The notes beneath the pieces were generated by a model. The model saw nothing but the letters and a program-made list of their open reading frames with translations, was not told the origin of the DNA and made no database searches. The position numbers and the translations under genes are program-made. From positions 1-43,324 of the forward strand of contig NZ_VXLC01000055.1 in NCBI RefSeq assembly GCF_008704205.1: a stretch of 43,324 bases of DNA, given 5' to 3'. Origin of the DNA: Nocardia colli. Its GTDB lineage: Bacteria; Actinomycetota; Actinomycetes; Mycobacteriales; Mycobacteriaceae. Within the stretch, counting starts at the first letter, position 1, and each line of letters begins with the position of its first letter. Positions 18,674 to 27,011 of this stretch are shown piece after piece.

Positions 18674-19015
18674 GAAAGGTTGCGCTCCTGCGACAGAGAG
18701 GGATGGGGTCGCGGAAGCGAGGTGCATCTCGAATGCCGAAGAACCGCAGCGCAGATACGCCGAAGGGGCGCTACCGGACGCAGTCGGTCATCAGACCGCT
18801 GACCGGAGCGAATGCGGAAGAACGCCTACACCTCGCTCAGGAGGCGAGCGGCGGGGAAATCGGAAAGAATCGGTGCACGCCGCGAGCCTAACGTCTAGCC
18901 GCACGACTTGTCGCATGCATATCTGGCACCGACGCGCGCAACGCCCGATCTGCCCGCGATCCCGACTGCGACCTCGGCCTTCAGTAAGTACGCCCGAGCC
19001 GGGGCCGTGCCGCGT
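18674..19015. other. Intergenic stretch, no gene seen
   Basis: No convincing gene on either strand. It should contain the EamA promoter and leader. A small inverted repeat (CTCGC ... GCGAG around 18832-18849) is the only structure noticed, and it is too short to interpret. Confidence 0.35.
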
Positions 19016-19567
19016 CTATTGCTCAGGCGCGCGCAGCAACGGATCCGCTGCGATCCTGGCGGCTGTCTCGGCATCAGGTAGATAGGGGCGAGCTCGGACG
19101 ATCCATTCGGAGCGGAGTTCGGGGATGGTGACCTGGTGTTCGTCCAGGTCGGTGTGCAGCCGGCCGGTCCAGTCCATTTCGGCGAGGCCGTCGGGGTCGC
19201 CGAAGGTGTGGGCGAGGTGGTCGTTCCATAAGGAGTAGGACGTGGCTAGCGTAAATTCCTCCGGCACACGGAGTTTCAGTAACCAACGGCCGTGGGCCCA
19301 TTCATGGTCGCCGAGAAGCGAATTCGCGGTGCGTCGGACGGCGGTCCCGCGAAGTCCGCGGCCCGGCCAGCACCACACCGGTGGCGCATCCCCGCAATCG
19401 ATTCCACGCCTTGCCATTTCGTCCACCATCGCCCGATACGCCGGACGGAAATTCGCGGACACCAGATCCCAGTCGGCACGGTAGCGGCCGCACGCCCGTA
19501 CCGCGGCAACCGCCTCGGGCGCCTGGAGCGTCCACAACCGCACCTTATTCGCCGACCAAGTCTGCAT
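19016..19567 (-). CDS. DUF3841-like protein
   Basis: A 183-residue soluble protein. LWTLQAPEAVAAVRACGRYR (about 11-30), FRPAYRAMVDEMARRG and PPVWCWPG (about 62-69) are features I associate with DUF3841, a widespread family without known activity. Further conserved-looking features are SLLGDHEW (about 83-90), EFTLATSYSLWNDHL and DWTGRLHTDL. The start overlaps the end of the upstream TetR gene by 23 bases, so the two are co-transcribed and translationally coupled. The link to a TetR regulator is probably organisational only. Confidence 0.7.
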   Translation of the reverse strand: MQTWSANKVRLWTLQAPEAVAAVRACGRYRADWDLVSANFRPAYRAMVDEMARRGIDCGDAPPVWCWPGRGLRGTAVRRTANSLLGDHEWAHGRWLLKLRVPEEFTLATSYSLWNDHLAHTFGDPDGLAEMDWTGRLHTDLDEHQVTIPELRSEWIVRARPYLPDAETAARIAADPLLRAPEQ

Positions 19568-20174
19568 AGTTCCGCAGCATGTCCCCGACCAGCTTCAGCA
19601 CCTCTTCGTCGCGCTCCGGCCGCTGATACACGCCCCGCACGACCGCCTGTCCGGAGAACACGTGCAGCGCCATGAAGAAGATCGATTCGTGCAGGTGCTG
19701 CGGAAACTGGCCGAGCACCCCGGTGCGGTCCACCGCGGCGACGATATCGTCGTAGTAGTTCTCGACCGTCGGCGCGATCCGGGTCCGCAGCTCGGCGTCC
19801 GAGCGGGCCGCGAGGTAGATCTCGCGCAACGCGTGCGTGGTGTTGTCCTGCTGCGCCGCCTGCAAGAACCGCAACGCCGTGTCGAGCGGATTCGCTTGAT
19901 CCCCAATATGTTCCATCACCACACTGAACGCGGCGAGCTGGCGGGTGACGATCGCCTCGGCGGTGCGCACGATCAGGTCGAGCCTGCTGTCGAACTGCCG
20001 GAACATGGCCCCGACGGACAGTCCGGCGCGCCCGCAGATCTCCTGCACGGTCGTGCGCTGGTAGCCGACCTCGCCGATCGCGGCGATCGTCGCATCGATC
20101 AGCTTGGCGACGGTGGCCGCGCGGCGTTCCTGCTGCGTCCGCCGTGGACGCGATGTTTCGGCGCTCCCGGTCAT
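19545..20174 (-). CDS. TetR-family transcriptional regulator
   Basis: A 209-residue TetR repressor. The N-terminal DNA-binding domain (about 17-65) carries VGYQRTTVQEICGRAGLSVG and MFRQFDSRLDLI, the canonical helix-turn-helix with its following helix. The remaining helical domain binds an unknown ligand. It is divergent from a secreted lipase gene, with 171 bases between them. That gap includes a promoter with a palindrome between its -35 and -10 boxes, so repression of the lipase, and possibly of itself, is the simplest hypothesis. It is followed by the overlapping DUF3841-like gene. Confidence 0.93.
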   Translation of the reverse strand: MTGSAETSRPRRTQQERRAATVAKLIDATIAAIGEVGYQRTTVQEICGRAGLSVGAMFRQFDSRLDLIVRTAEAIVTRQLAAFSVVMEHIGDQANPLDTALRFLQAAQQDNTTHALREIYLAARSDAELRTRIAPTVENYYDDIVAAVDRTGVLGQFPQHLHESIFFMALHVFSGQAVVRGVYQRPERDEEVLKLVGDMLRNYADLVGE

Positions 20175-20231
20175 GATTACCCATCCTGCCCGCCCGCTCC
20201 CACATGGGCGGTCATGGGGTCAGCGTGATCG

Positions 20232-20261
20232 TTGACACAGCGCCGGAGTGCACTCTACAGT
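20232..20261 (+). promoter_or_regulatory. Lipase promoter with embedded palindromic operator
   Basis: TTGACA (20232-20237) and TACAGT (20256-20261) form a sigma-70-type promoter with an 18-base spacer facing the lipase. The perfect palindrome GAGTGCACTC (20246-20255) fills the spacer right up to the -10 box, the classic position for a repressor that blocks RNA polymerase. The adjacent TetR gene is the natural candidate. Confidence 0.6.
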
Positions 20262-20345
20262 CGACGCGCCAGTTAGGAAACAATTGCTCTCTTTTTGCCC
20301 GAGAGCCGTGGCGCGCAGCGTTGCGTATAGGTCGAGGAGTTCCGA

Positions 20346-21767
20346 ATGAAGATGGGCACTGCCGCGGGCACCAAGAGGATGGTCGCGCACACTTGCCTGG
20401 CTCTGACCGCCGGTTTGACCATGGCGATGAGTCCCATGATGATCGGGATGGCGCACGCGGACCCGGTGCCGGTCGCACCGCCGCTGCCGTTCCCGCTCCC
20501 CCCGGCTCCGCCGTATCTGGACCCTGGCTTCTACAACCCGGCCCCGGCCAAGGTCGCGACGGCACAGCCCGGTGAGATCCTGGGCGCGCGACAGGTCAAT
20601 CTCGCGAACTTCTTCCTGATCCCGCTCAACGTGCGGGCCTGGCAGTTGTCGTATCGCAGCACGAACACGCGCGGCGAGGCGATCCCCGCGGTCGCCACGG
20701 TCATCGTGCCGTACCGCCCGTCGCCGACGCCCGACCGCAGCCTGGTCTCGTTCCAGTTCGCCGAGGACTCGCTGTCGGTGAACTGCGCGCCGTCCTATGC
20801 GCTGCAGATGGGTTCGCTGCCCAACCCGACCAACTCGGTGATCGGTGCGGAGTTCATCGAGGTCCAGGCCATGTTGCAGCTCGGGCACGCGGTCGTGGTG
20901 CCCGACCATCAGGGACCGAACGCGGCCTACGCGACCGGCCCGCTCGGCGGCCGGATCACCTTGGACGCGATTCGCGCGGCCCAGAACTTCGAACCGGCCG
21001 GGCTGCCGGGAGCGGCCACGCGCACCGCACTGTGGGGCTACTCGGGCGGCGCCATCCCCACCGCGCACGCCGCCGAACTGCAACGCGAGTACGCACCGGA
21101 GCTGAACCTGGTCGGCACCGCGGCCGGCGGCGTGATGGCCGATATCCGCGCGGCGATCGATTACAACAACGGCACCTCCACCTTCGGCGGTGCCGTGCTC
21201 GGCGGATTGTTCGGCGTGGCAAGGGAATACCCGGAGCTGAACCAATTCGTCGACCGATACATGAACCCGCTCGGCAAGGCCATCCGCGTGGTGCACGAAG
21301 GACAGTGTGTCGCACTGCAATTCGCGGGGTTCCCGTTCGTGAACATCAAGGGGCTGTTCGACTACCCCGGCGGCGACCCGCTCAGCGCGCCCGAATTGCA
21401 GCCCATGCTCGAAGAAATCAGCCTCGGCCGCCGGGGCACTCCGATGTCGCCGATGTACTTCTATCAGGCGCCGCTCGACGAGGTGATGCCCGTCAACTCG
21501 CTCAACAAGGTCTACGACACCTATTGCAAAGACCCGAGCGCCAAGGTGTTCTACACCAGGGAACTGATCAGCGAGCACGGCATCGCCGCCGTCTCGGGCG
21601 CGGGTTCGGCCGCGCTGTGGCTCAACGATCGGCTCAACGACGTCCCCGCGCCGGAGGGTTGCAGCAACCGCGACGTGCCGTTGCAGGTCCTCGATCCGGG
21701 CGCGTTCGCCGCCGTCGCCAACACCCTCGGCGGAGTTCTCGCGGCGGCGCTCGGCATGCCGGTCTGA
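20346..21767 (+). CDS. Secreted lipase (LIP/secretory lipase family)
   Basis: A 473-residue exported alpha/beta-hydrolase of the secretory lipase family (PF03583-like). A signal peptide ends near residue 38 (AHA before DPVPV), followed by a Pro-rich stretch. The probable triad is Ser233 in GYSGGA, Asp378 in APLDEV and His411 in SEHG. GHAVVVPDHQGP (about 180-191) is typical of the family. It likely hydrolyses triacylglycerols or other ester lipids outside the cell or in the envelope. The start is ATG 20346, preceded by GAGGAG about six bases upstream, with an 80-base leader from the predicted promoter. It is divergent from the TetR gene. Confidence 0.9.
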   Translation: MKMGTAAGTKRMVAHTCLALTAGLTMAMSPMMIGMAHADPVPVAPPLPFPLPPAPPYLDPGFYNPAPAKVATAQPGEILGARQVNLANFFLIPLNVRAWQLSYRSTNTRGEAIPAVATVIVPYRPSPTPDRSLVSFQFAEDSLSVNCAPSYALQMGSLPNPTNSVIGAEFIEVQAMLQLGHAVVVPDHQGPNAAYATGPLGGRITLDAIRAAQNFEPAGLPGAATRTALWGYSGGAIPTAHAAELQREYAPELNLVGTAAGGVMADIRAAIDYNNGTSTFGGAVLGGLFGVAREYPELNQFVDRYMNPLGKAIRVVHEGQCVALQFAGFPFVNIKGLFDYPGGDPLSAPELQPMLEEISLGRRGTPMSPMYFYQAPLDEVMPVNSLNKVYDTYCKDPSAKVFYTRELISEHGIAAVSGAGSAALWLNDRLNDVPAPEGCSNRDVPLQVLDPGAFAAVANTLGGVLAAALGMPV

Positions 21768-21814
21768 CCGGCCGAAAACCCGGCCGGACCGCACGACGTC
21801 GGTACCATCGCGTC

Positions 21815-22597
21815 ATGTCGGCTAACTTCGTGCGGTTCGGCCCGGTCGCCCTGCTGGCCCTGCTCGCGGTCAGCGCCTGCTCGAGCGGCGACTCGAAGTC
21901 CCCCTCGAACACGCCCGAACTGGTCGGCCACACCTTCCTATCGACCGGGGTCGAGGGCACGCCGATCCCGGGCGGCGGCCCGCTGACCCTCACCTTCAAG
22001 GACGACCGGCTCGCCGCGGACGCGGGCTGCAACTCCTATTCCGGCGCGGTCACCCTCGACGACCACAAGCTGCGCGTGTCCGGCCTGGCCAGCACCCTGA
22101 TGGCGTGCGCGGGCGATCGGCAGGGCGCGGACGAATGGCTCAACGGCCTGCTGAACTCCGACCCCACCTGGCAGCTCGACGGCCCGAAACTGACCCTGAA
22201 GTCGGACAACCTCACCGTCACCCTGCTGGACAAAAAGGTCGCCGTGCCGGACAAGCCGATCAAGGGCACCACCTGGATCGTCACCGCCCTGATCAGCACG
22301 GACGCCCAAATCCGTTCGCAGACAATCGATGAGGTGAAACCGACGCTCACCATCGCGGACGACGGCAGCGTCACCGGTACGGCCGGCTGCAACCGGATGA
22401 CCGGGCGCGCAACGGGTCCCGACACCGAGCTCACCTTCCAGATCGCCACCACGAAGATGCTGTGCCCGGTGGAGGTGATGGACGTCGAGCAGTCGGTCCT
22501 GAAAGCGTTGGACGGCAAGACAACCGCGATCGTCGACGCCGACACCCTCACTCTGCGCAACGCCAACGGCAGCGGCCTCACCCTGCGCGCGGAGTAG
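21815..22597 (+). CDS. Lipoprotein with two META domains
   Basis: A 260-residue exported lipoprotein. The signal sequence ends in a lipobox LAVSAC with the acylated Cys22. Two META-type (HslJ-like) domains follow. The first begins LVGHTFLSTGVEG and has the AGCNSYSG motif. The second begins IKGTTWIVTALIS and has the TAGCNRMTG motif. The paired Cys residues (GCN and a later MxC) are typical of META domains and may form disulphides. The function of META domains is not settled; links to heat-shock and metal or drug resistance exist in other bacteria. It lies 47 bases downstream of the lipase on the same strand, so possibly in one operon, and ends at a bidirectional terminator. Confidence 0.88.
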   Translation: MSANFVRFGPVALLALLAVSACSSGDSKSPSNTPELVGHTFLSTGVEGTPIPGGGPLTLTFKDDRLAADAGCNSYSGAVTLDDHKLRVSGLASTLMACAGDRQGADEWLNGLLNSDPTWQLDGPKLTLKSDNLTVTLLDKKVAVPDKPIKGTTWIVTALISTDAQIRSQTIDEVKPTLTIADDGSVTGTAGCNRMTGRATGPDTELTFQIATTKMLCPVEVMDVEQSVLKALDGKTTAIVDADTLTLRNANGSGLTLRAE

Positions 22598-22609
22598 ACC
22601 CACAACGAG

Positions 22610-22646
22610 AAAGAGCCGGGCACCCTTTCGGATGCCCGGCTCTTTT
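22610..22646. terminator. Bidirectional intrinsic terminator
   Basis: A perfect 13-bp stem (AAAGAGCCGGGCA / TGCCCGGCTCTTT) with a 10-base loop, and A- and T-rich edges on both sides, lies between two convergent genes, the META lipoprotein and tpiA. It should end transcription from both directions. Confidence 0.9.
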
Positions 22647-22657
22647 CGTGAAAACGG

Positions 22658-23455
22658 TTACGGCAGTGGGCCGCCCGCGGCGATCGCGGACAGGGTGGCG
22701 AACTCGTCACCCTTCAGCGAGGCACCGCCGACCAGCGCACCGTCGATATCGGTCTGCCCGACCAGCTCGCCGACGTTCTTGGCGTTGACCGAGCCGCCGT
22801 AGAGCACCCGCACACCCGCGGCGATCTCCGGAGTAGCCAGCTCGGCCAGCTCCGCACGGATCGCGCCGCAGACTTCCTGCGCGTCCGCAGGCGTGGCGAC
22901 CTTGCCGGTGCCGATCGCCCAGACCGGCTCGTAGGCGATGACGACCTTCGAGATCTCCTCCGCCGTCAGGCCTTTCAGCGAACCACGCAGCTGCTCGAGG
23001 TTGTACTCGACATGCGTCTTCGCCTCGCGCACGTCCAGGCCCTCACCGATGCAGACGATCGGGGTGATCCCGTACTTCAGCGCCTGCTTGGTCTTGACCA
23101 GCACGAGAGCATCGTCCTCGTGGTGGTACTGCCGACGCTCGGAATGCCCGACCGCGACGAAGCTGCAGCCCAGCTTGGCCAGCATCGAACCGCTGACCTC
23201 ACCGGTGTAGGCACCCGAGTCGTGCGCCGAAATATCCTGCGCCCCATAGGTGAGCAGCAGCTTGTCGCCCTCCACCAGCGTCTGCACGCTGCGCAGGTCG
23301 GTGAACGGCGGCAGCACCGAGACATCGACCTTGGCGAAGTACTTCTCCGGCAACGCGAACGCGATCTTCTGCACCAGCGCGATCGCCTCGAGGTGGTTGA
23401 GGTTGAGCTTCCAGTTGCCCGCGATGAGCGGCTTCCTGGCGAGAGACTTTGTCAC
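22658..23455 (-). CDS. tpiA: Triosephosphate isomerase
   Basis: A 265-residue TIM-barrel enzyme that interconverts dihydroxyacetone phosphate and glyceraldehyde 3-phosphate in glycolysis and gluconeogenesis. Catalytic residues are visible: Asn14/Lys16 in GNWKLN, His104 in AVGHSERR and Glu176 in AYEPVWAIGTG. The phosphate-binding YGGSVN segment is near the C-terminus. GTG 23455 (MTKSLARKPLIAGNWK) is the start; GAGGAG lies about ten bases upstream. It is the third gene of gap-pgk-tpiA, starting 14 bases after the pgk stop codon. The usual downstream partner secG is displaced. Confidence 0.97.
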   Translation of the reverse strand: MTKSLARKPLIAGNWKLNLNHLEAIALVQKIAFALPEKYFAKVDVSVLPPFTDLRSVQTLVEGDKLLLTYGAQDISAHDSGAYTGEVSGSMLAKLGCSFVAVGHSERRQYHHEDDALVLVKTKQALKYGITPIVCIGEGLDVREAKTHVEYNLEQLRGSLKGLTAEEISKVVIAYEPVWAIGTGKVATPADAQEVCGAIRAELAELATPEIAAGVRVLYGGSVNAKNVGELVGQTDIDGALVGGASLKGDEFATLSAIAAGGPLP

Positions 23456-23469
23456 AGACGTAGCACTCC

Positions 23470-24684
23470 TCAATCTTCCAGCACTGCGATGCCCGGAAGT
23501 TCCTTGCCCTCCAGGTATTCCAGCGACGCGCCGCCGCCGGTGGAGATGTGCGAGAAACCGTCGTCGGGCAGCCCGAGCGCACGCACGGCCGCCGCGGAGT
23601 CGCCACCGCCGACGACGGTGAACGCGCCCTTGCCGGTCGCGGTGACAATGGCCTCGGCCACGCCCTTGGTGCCTGCCGCGAAGCTCTCGAACTCGAACAC
23701 GCCCATCGGGCCGTTCCAGAACACCGTCTTCGCCTCGGTCAGCAGCGCGGCGAACCGGGAGGTCGACTCGGGGCCGATGTCCAGGCCCATCCAGCCGTCC
23801 GGAATCTCGTGCGCCGGAACGACCTTCGAGTCCGCGTCGGCGGCGAACTTGTTCGCCACCACGATGTCGCGGGGCAGGTGGATGACGTCCGCGTACCGGT
23901 CGAGCAGGTCCTTGCAGGTGTCGATCATCTCCTCCTGCAACAGCGAGGTACCCACCGAAAGACCCTGTGCGGCAAGGAAGGTGAAGCACATGCCGCCGCC
24001 GATGACCAGCGTGTCGACCTTCGGCGCGAGCGCCTCGATGACCGCGAGCTTGTCGGAGACCTTCGACCCGCCGAGTACGACCGCGTACGGCCGCTCGGTG
24101 TCCGTGGTCAGCTTGGCGAGTACCTCGACCTCGGCCGCGACCAGCTTGCCCGCGTAGTGCGGCAGCAGCTTGGCCACGTCGTACACCGACGCCTGCTTGC
24201 GGTGCACCACACCGAAGCCGTCGGACACGAACGCACCGTCGTCGCCGACCAGCTCGACCAGCGCGGCTGCGAGCTTGGCCCGGTCCGCGTCGTCCTTGCT
24301 GGTCTCACGCGGATCGAAACGGATGTTCTCCAGCAGGAGGACATCGCCGTCGGTCAGCCCCTCGGAGCGCGCGAGCGCGTCCCCGCCGACCACGTCACCG
24401 GCGAGCTGGACGTTGCGGCCCAGTTCTTCGGCGAGCTTCGCGGCGACCGGAGCAAGCGAAAGCTTGGCGTCCCGCTCGCCTTTCGGCCGGCCGAGGTGCG
24501 CGGTGACGATCACCTTCGCGCCGGCCTCGGCCAGCGCCTTGATGGTCGGCACGGACGCGATGATCCGACCCGGATCGGTGATCTGGCCGCTGTCGTCGAG
24601 GGGGACGTTCAGGTCGGAGCGCACGAGCACGCCCCGACCTTCGACACCCTCGCTGAGCAGATCGTCGAGAGTTTTGACTGTCAT
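23470..24684 (-). CDS. pgk: Phosphoglycerate kinase
   Basis: A 404-residue monomeric enzyme that transfers phosphate from 1,3-bisphosphoglycerate to ADP. Signatures include VRSDLNVPLD (about 21-30), AHLGRPKG (about 62-69) and the C-terminal nucleotide-binding VVGGGDSAAA and HISTGGGASLEYLEG. The length is normal. It starts four bases after the gap stop codon and is followed by tpiA after 14 bases, so the three genes form one transcription unit for the lower triose part of central carbon metabolism. Confidence 0.98.
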   Translation of the reverse strand: MTVKTLDDLLSEGVEGRGVLVRSDLNVPLDDSGQITDPGRIIASVPTIKALAEAGAKVIVTAHLGRPKGERDAKLSLAPVAAKLAEELGRNVQLAGDVVGGDALARSEGLTDGDVLLLENIRFDPRETSKDDADRAKLAAALVELVGDDGAFVSDGFGVVHRKQASVYDVAKLLPHYAGKLVAAEVEVLAKLTTDTERPYAVVLGGSKVSDKLAVIEALAPKVDTLVIGGGMCFTFLAAQGLSVGTSLLQEEMIDTCKDLLDRYADVIHLPRDIVVANKFAADADSKVVPAHEIPDGWMGLDIGPESTSRFAALLTEAKTVFWNGPMGVFEFESFAAGTKGVAEAIVTATGKGAFTVVGGGDSAAAVRALGLPDDGFSHISTGGGASLEYLEGKELPGIAVLED

Positions 24685-24688
24685 GGCC

Positions 24689-25708
24689 TCAGAGCGACTT
24701 GCCGACGAGGCCGATGAGGTCGGCGAGACGGTTCGAGTAGCCCCACTCGTTGTCGTACCAGCCGACGACCTTCACCTGATCGTCGATGACCTTGGTCAGC
24801 GGCGCGTCGTAGATGCAGGAGTGCGGATCGGTGACGATGTCGCTGGACACGATCGGGTCCACGTTGTACTTGAGGTAGCCCTTCAGCGCACCCGCGGCGG
24901 CGGCCTGGTAGGCGGCGTTGATCTCGTCGATCGAGGCCGACTTGGCCAGCTTGACCGTGAGGTCGGTGACCGAGCCCGTCGGGACCGGCACGCGCAGCGC
25001 GTAGCCGTCCAGCTTGCCCTGCAGTTCCGGGAGCACCAGGCCGATGGCCTTCGCGGCGCCGGTGCCGGTGGGCACGATGTTCAGCGCGGCGGCGCGGGCG
25101 CGACGCAGGTCGGCGTGCGGCGCGTCCTGCAGGTTCTGGTCCTGCGTGTACGCGTGGATGGTGGTCATCAGGCCACGTTCGATGCCGAAGGCATCGTGCA
25201 GCACCTTGGCCAGCGGGCCGAGGCAGTTGGTGGTGCACGAGGCGTTGGAGATGATGTTCTGGCTGCCGTCGTACTTGTCGTCGTTGACGCCCATGACCAC
25301 GGTCAGGTCCTCACCCTTGGCGGGTGCGGAGATGATGACCTTCTTGGCGCCGGACGCGAGGTGGCCCTTGGCCTTGGTCGCGTCGGTGAAGATGCCGGTC
25401 GACTCCACGACCACGTCGACACCCAGGTCGCCCCACGGCAGCGCCGACGGGCCCTCCTTGATGGCCAGCGCCTTGAGCCGCTGGTCACCGACCACGATGG
25501 TGTCGTCGCCGTCGAGCGAGACATCCTGCGGCAAGCGGCCGAGGATCGAGTCGTACTTGAGCAGGGTCGCGAGAGTCGCGTTGTCGGTGAGGTCGTTGAC
25601 CGCGACGATCTCGATGTCGGTGGTGCCCAGCGCCTTCTGCGCCTCCACCGCCCGGAAGAAGTTACGTCCGATACGACCGAAGCCGTTGATGCCTACCCGG
25701 ACAGTCAC
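24689..25708 (-). CDS. gap: Glyceraldehyde-3-phosphate dehydrogenase
   Basis: A 339-residue NAD-dependent enzyme that oxidises and phosphorylates glyceraldehyde 3-phosphate. The N-terminal Rossmann motif is GINGFGRIGRN (6-16). The active-site Cys158 lies in NASCTTNC, with the later histidine in TTIHAYTQDQ. GTG 25708 has a GAGGAG site seven bases upstream. It is the first gene of gap-pgk-tpiA. The region upstream is separated from whiA by a strong hairpin and contains repeated GTAAC/GTTAC words, so the operon probably has its own regulated promoter. Confidence 0.98.
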   Translation of the reverse strand: MTVRVGINGFGRIGRNFFRAVEAQKALGTTDIEIVAVNDLTDNATLATLLKYDSILGRLPQDVSLDGDDTIVVGDQRLKALAIKEGPSALPWGDLGVDVVVESTGIFTDATKAKGHLASGAKKVIISAPAKGEDLTVVMGVNDDKYDGSQNIISNASCTTNCLGPLAKVLHDAFGIERGLMTTIHAYTQDQNLQDAPHADLRRARAAALNIVPTGTGAAKAIGLVLPELQGKLDGYALRVPVPTGSVTDLTVKLAKSASIDEINAAYQAAAAGALKGYLKYNVDPIVSSDIVTDPHSCIYDAPLTKVIDDQVKVVGWYDNEWGYSNRLADLIGLVGKSL

Positions 25709-25750
25709 GTTATCGCTCCTCAGCTTTCAAGCGGATCATTCCGATGTCTT

Positions 25751-25774
25751 GTAACAGTAGTGCCCGCCTGTTAC
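25751..25774. promoter_or_regulatory. Inverted repeat GTAACAG-N10-CTGTTAC upstream of gap
   Basis: A perfect 7-bp inverted repeat with a 10-base spacer, 43 bases upstream of the gap start. Related words GGTAACC (about 25806-25812) and GGTTACC (about 25903-25909) lie further upstream. A dimeric regulator of the glycolytic operon could bind here; the protein is not identifiable from this window. Confidence 0.45.
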
Positions 25775-25809
25775 CGCACTGACATGCACCTGGACACACC
25801 ACTACGGTA

Positions 25810-25888
25810 ACCAGCGAAATCAATCACCGACCGGTCTGTTTCCTCACAGTCCGGACCGCCTACCAGCGGCGCAGCGCTGTCAATCACC
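25810..25888. repeat. Paired direct repeats upstream of gap
   Basis: ACCAGCG followed by TCAATCACC occurs twice: 25810-25816 with 25820-25828 (3-base gap), and 25862-25868 with 25880-25888 (11-base gap). The two halves are kept while their spacing changes, which suggests either a regulatory site or an old local duplication. Confidence 0.5.
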
Positions 25889-25946
25889 CTGGCAATCCGG
25901 TGCGGTTACCCAGCATGGGTGACATACGCACCCTTTGTCGGCTTTC

Positions 25947-25966
25947 GGCCCGCTCCGTTGCGGGCC
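25947..25966. terminator. Short hairpin between gap and whiA
   Basis: GGCCCGC / GCGGGCC, a perfect 7-bp stem with a 6-base loop, lies just beyond the main whiA terminator. It may add to termination. Confidence 0.4.
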
Positions 25967-25979
25967 CACCACACAGAGA

Positions 25980-26017
25980 CACCCGGCCGGTCGCCTGTGC
26001 GGGCGACCGGCCGGGTG
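25980..26017 (-). terminator. Strong hairpin terminator after whiA
   Basis: A perfect 16-bp GC-rich stem (left arm 25980-25995, right arm 26002-26017) with a 6-base loop starts 11 bases beyond the whiA stop codon. There is no T-run, as is common in actinobacteria. It separates the uvrC-rapZ-yvcK-whiA transcript from gap. Confidence 0.8.
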
Positions 26018-26027
26018 ACAACTCCGT

Positions 26028-27011
26028 TCAGGCCTCGTCGAGCAGTTCGGCGGTCACGGCCGACTCGGTGTCGGGGATGCCGAGCTCCTTGGCCCGCCGG
26101 TCCGCCATCGACAGCAGGCGCCGAATCCGGCCCGCCACAGCGTCTTTCGTCATCGGCGGGTCGGCCAGCTGGCCGAGCTCCTCCAGCGACGCCTGACGGT
26201 GCTGCACGCGCAGCTTGCCCGCGGCGGCGAGATGGTCGGGCACGTCGTCGCTGAGGATCTCCAGCGCGCGCTCCACCCTGGCGGCCGCGGCGACCGCCGC
26301 CCTGGCCGAGCGGCGCAGGTTGGCGTCGTCGAAGTTGGCCAGCCGGTTCGCGGTGGCCCGCACCTCGCGGCGCAGCCTGCGTTCCTCCCAGACGATCCGG
26401 GTGCCGTGCGCACCCATCCGGGTGAGCAGCGCGCCGATCGCCTCGCCGTCACGCACCACGACCCGGTCGGTGCCGCGCACCTCGCGCGCCTTGGCGGTGA
26501 TGCCCAGCCTGCGGGCCGCGCCGACGAGCGCGAGCGCCGCCTCCGGACCCGGGCAGCTGACCTCCAGCGCGGACGAACGCCCCGGCTCGGTGAGCGAGCC
26601 GTGCGCGAGAAACGCTCCGCGCCAAGCGGCTTCGGCGTCCGCGATGCTGCCGCCGACCACCTGGGCGGGCAGGCCGCGCACCGGACGACCGCGCACATCG
26701 AGCAGCCCGGTCTGCCGGGCCAGCGCCTCGCCCTCCTTGGACACGCGCACCACGTAGCGGGAGGTCTTGCGCAGACCGCCCGCGCCGAGCACGTGCACAT
26801 CGGAGCCGTAGCCGTATAGCTCGAAGATCTCCCGGCGCAGCCTGCGGGCGATGGAACCCATGTCCACCTCGGCCTCGACGATCACCCGCCCGCCGACGAT
26901 GTGCAGGCCGCCCGCAAAACGCAGCAGCGCGGACAGCTCCGCCTTCCTGGAACTGACTTGCGACACCGTGAGCCTGCTCAGCTCGTCTTTCACATCGGCT
27001 GTCATCGCCAC
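26028..27011 (-). CDS. whiA: WhiA sporulation/division regulator
   Basis: A 327-residue DNA-binding protein with a LAGLIDADG-homing-endonuclease-like N-terminal domain and a C-terminal helix-turn-helix (about 275-315, with ASLEELGQLADPPMTKDAVA and GRIRRLLSMADRRA). It starts TADVKDELSRL and contains RKAELSALLRFAGGLHIVGG, standard for WhiA. In Streptomyces it activates sporulation-septation genes; in non-sporulating relatives it is tied to cell division. GTG 27011 sits eight bases after AAAGGAG; ATG 27005 overlaps the yvcK stop as ATGA and is the alternative. It is last in the rapZ-yvcK-whiA cluster. Confidence 0.97.
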   Translation of the reverse strand: MAMTADVKDELSRLTVSQVSSRKAELSALLRFAGGLHIVGGRVIVEAEVDMGSIARRLRREIFELYGYGSDVHVLGAGGLRKTSRYVVRVSKEGEALARQTGLLDVRGRPVRGLPAQVVGGSIADAEAAWRGAFLAHGSLTEPGRSSALEVSCPGPEAALALVGAARRLGITAKAREVRGTDRVVVRDGEAIGALLTRMGAHGTRIVWEERRLRREVRATANRLANFDDANLRRSARAAVAAAARVERALEILSDDVPDHLAAAGKLRVQHRQASLEELGQLADPPMTKDAVAGRIRRLLSMADRRAKELGIPDTESAVTAELLDEA

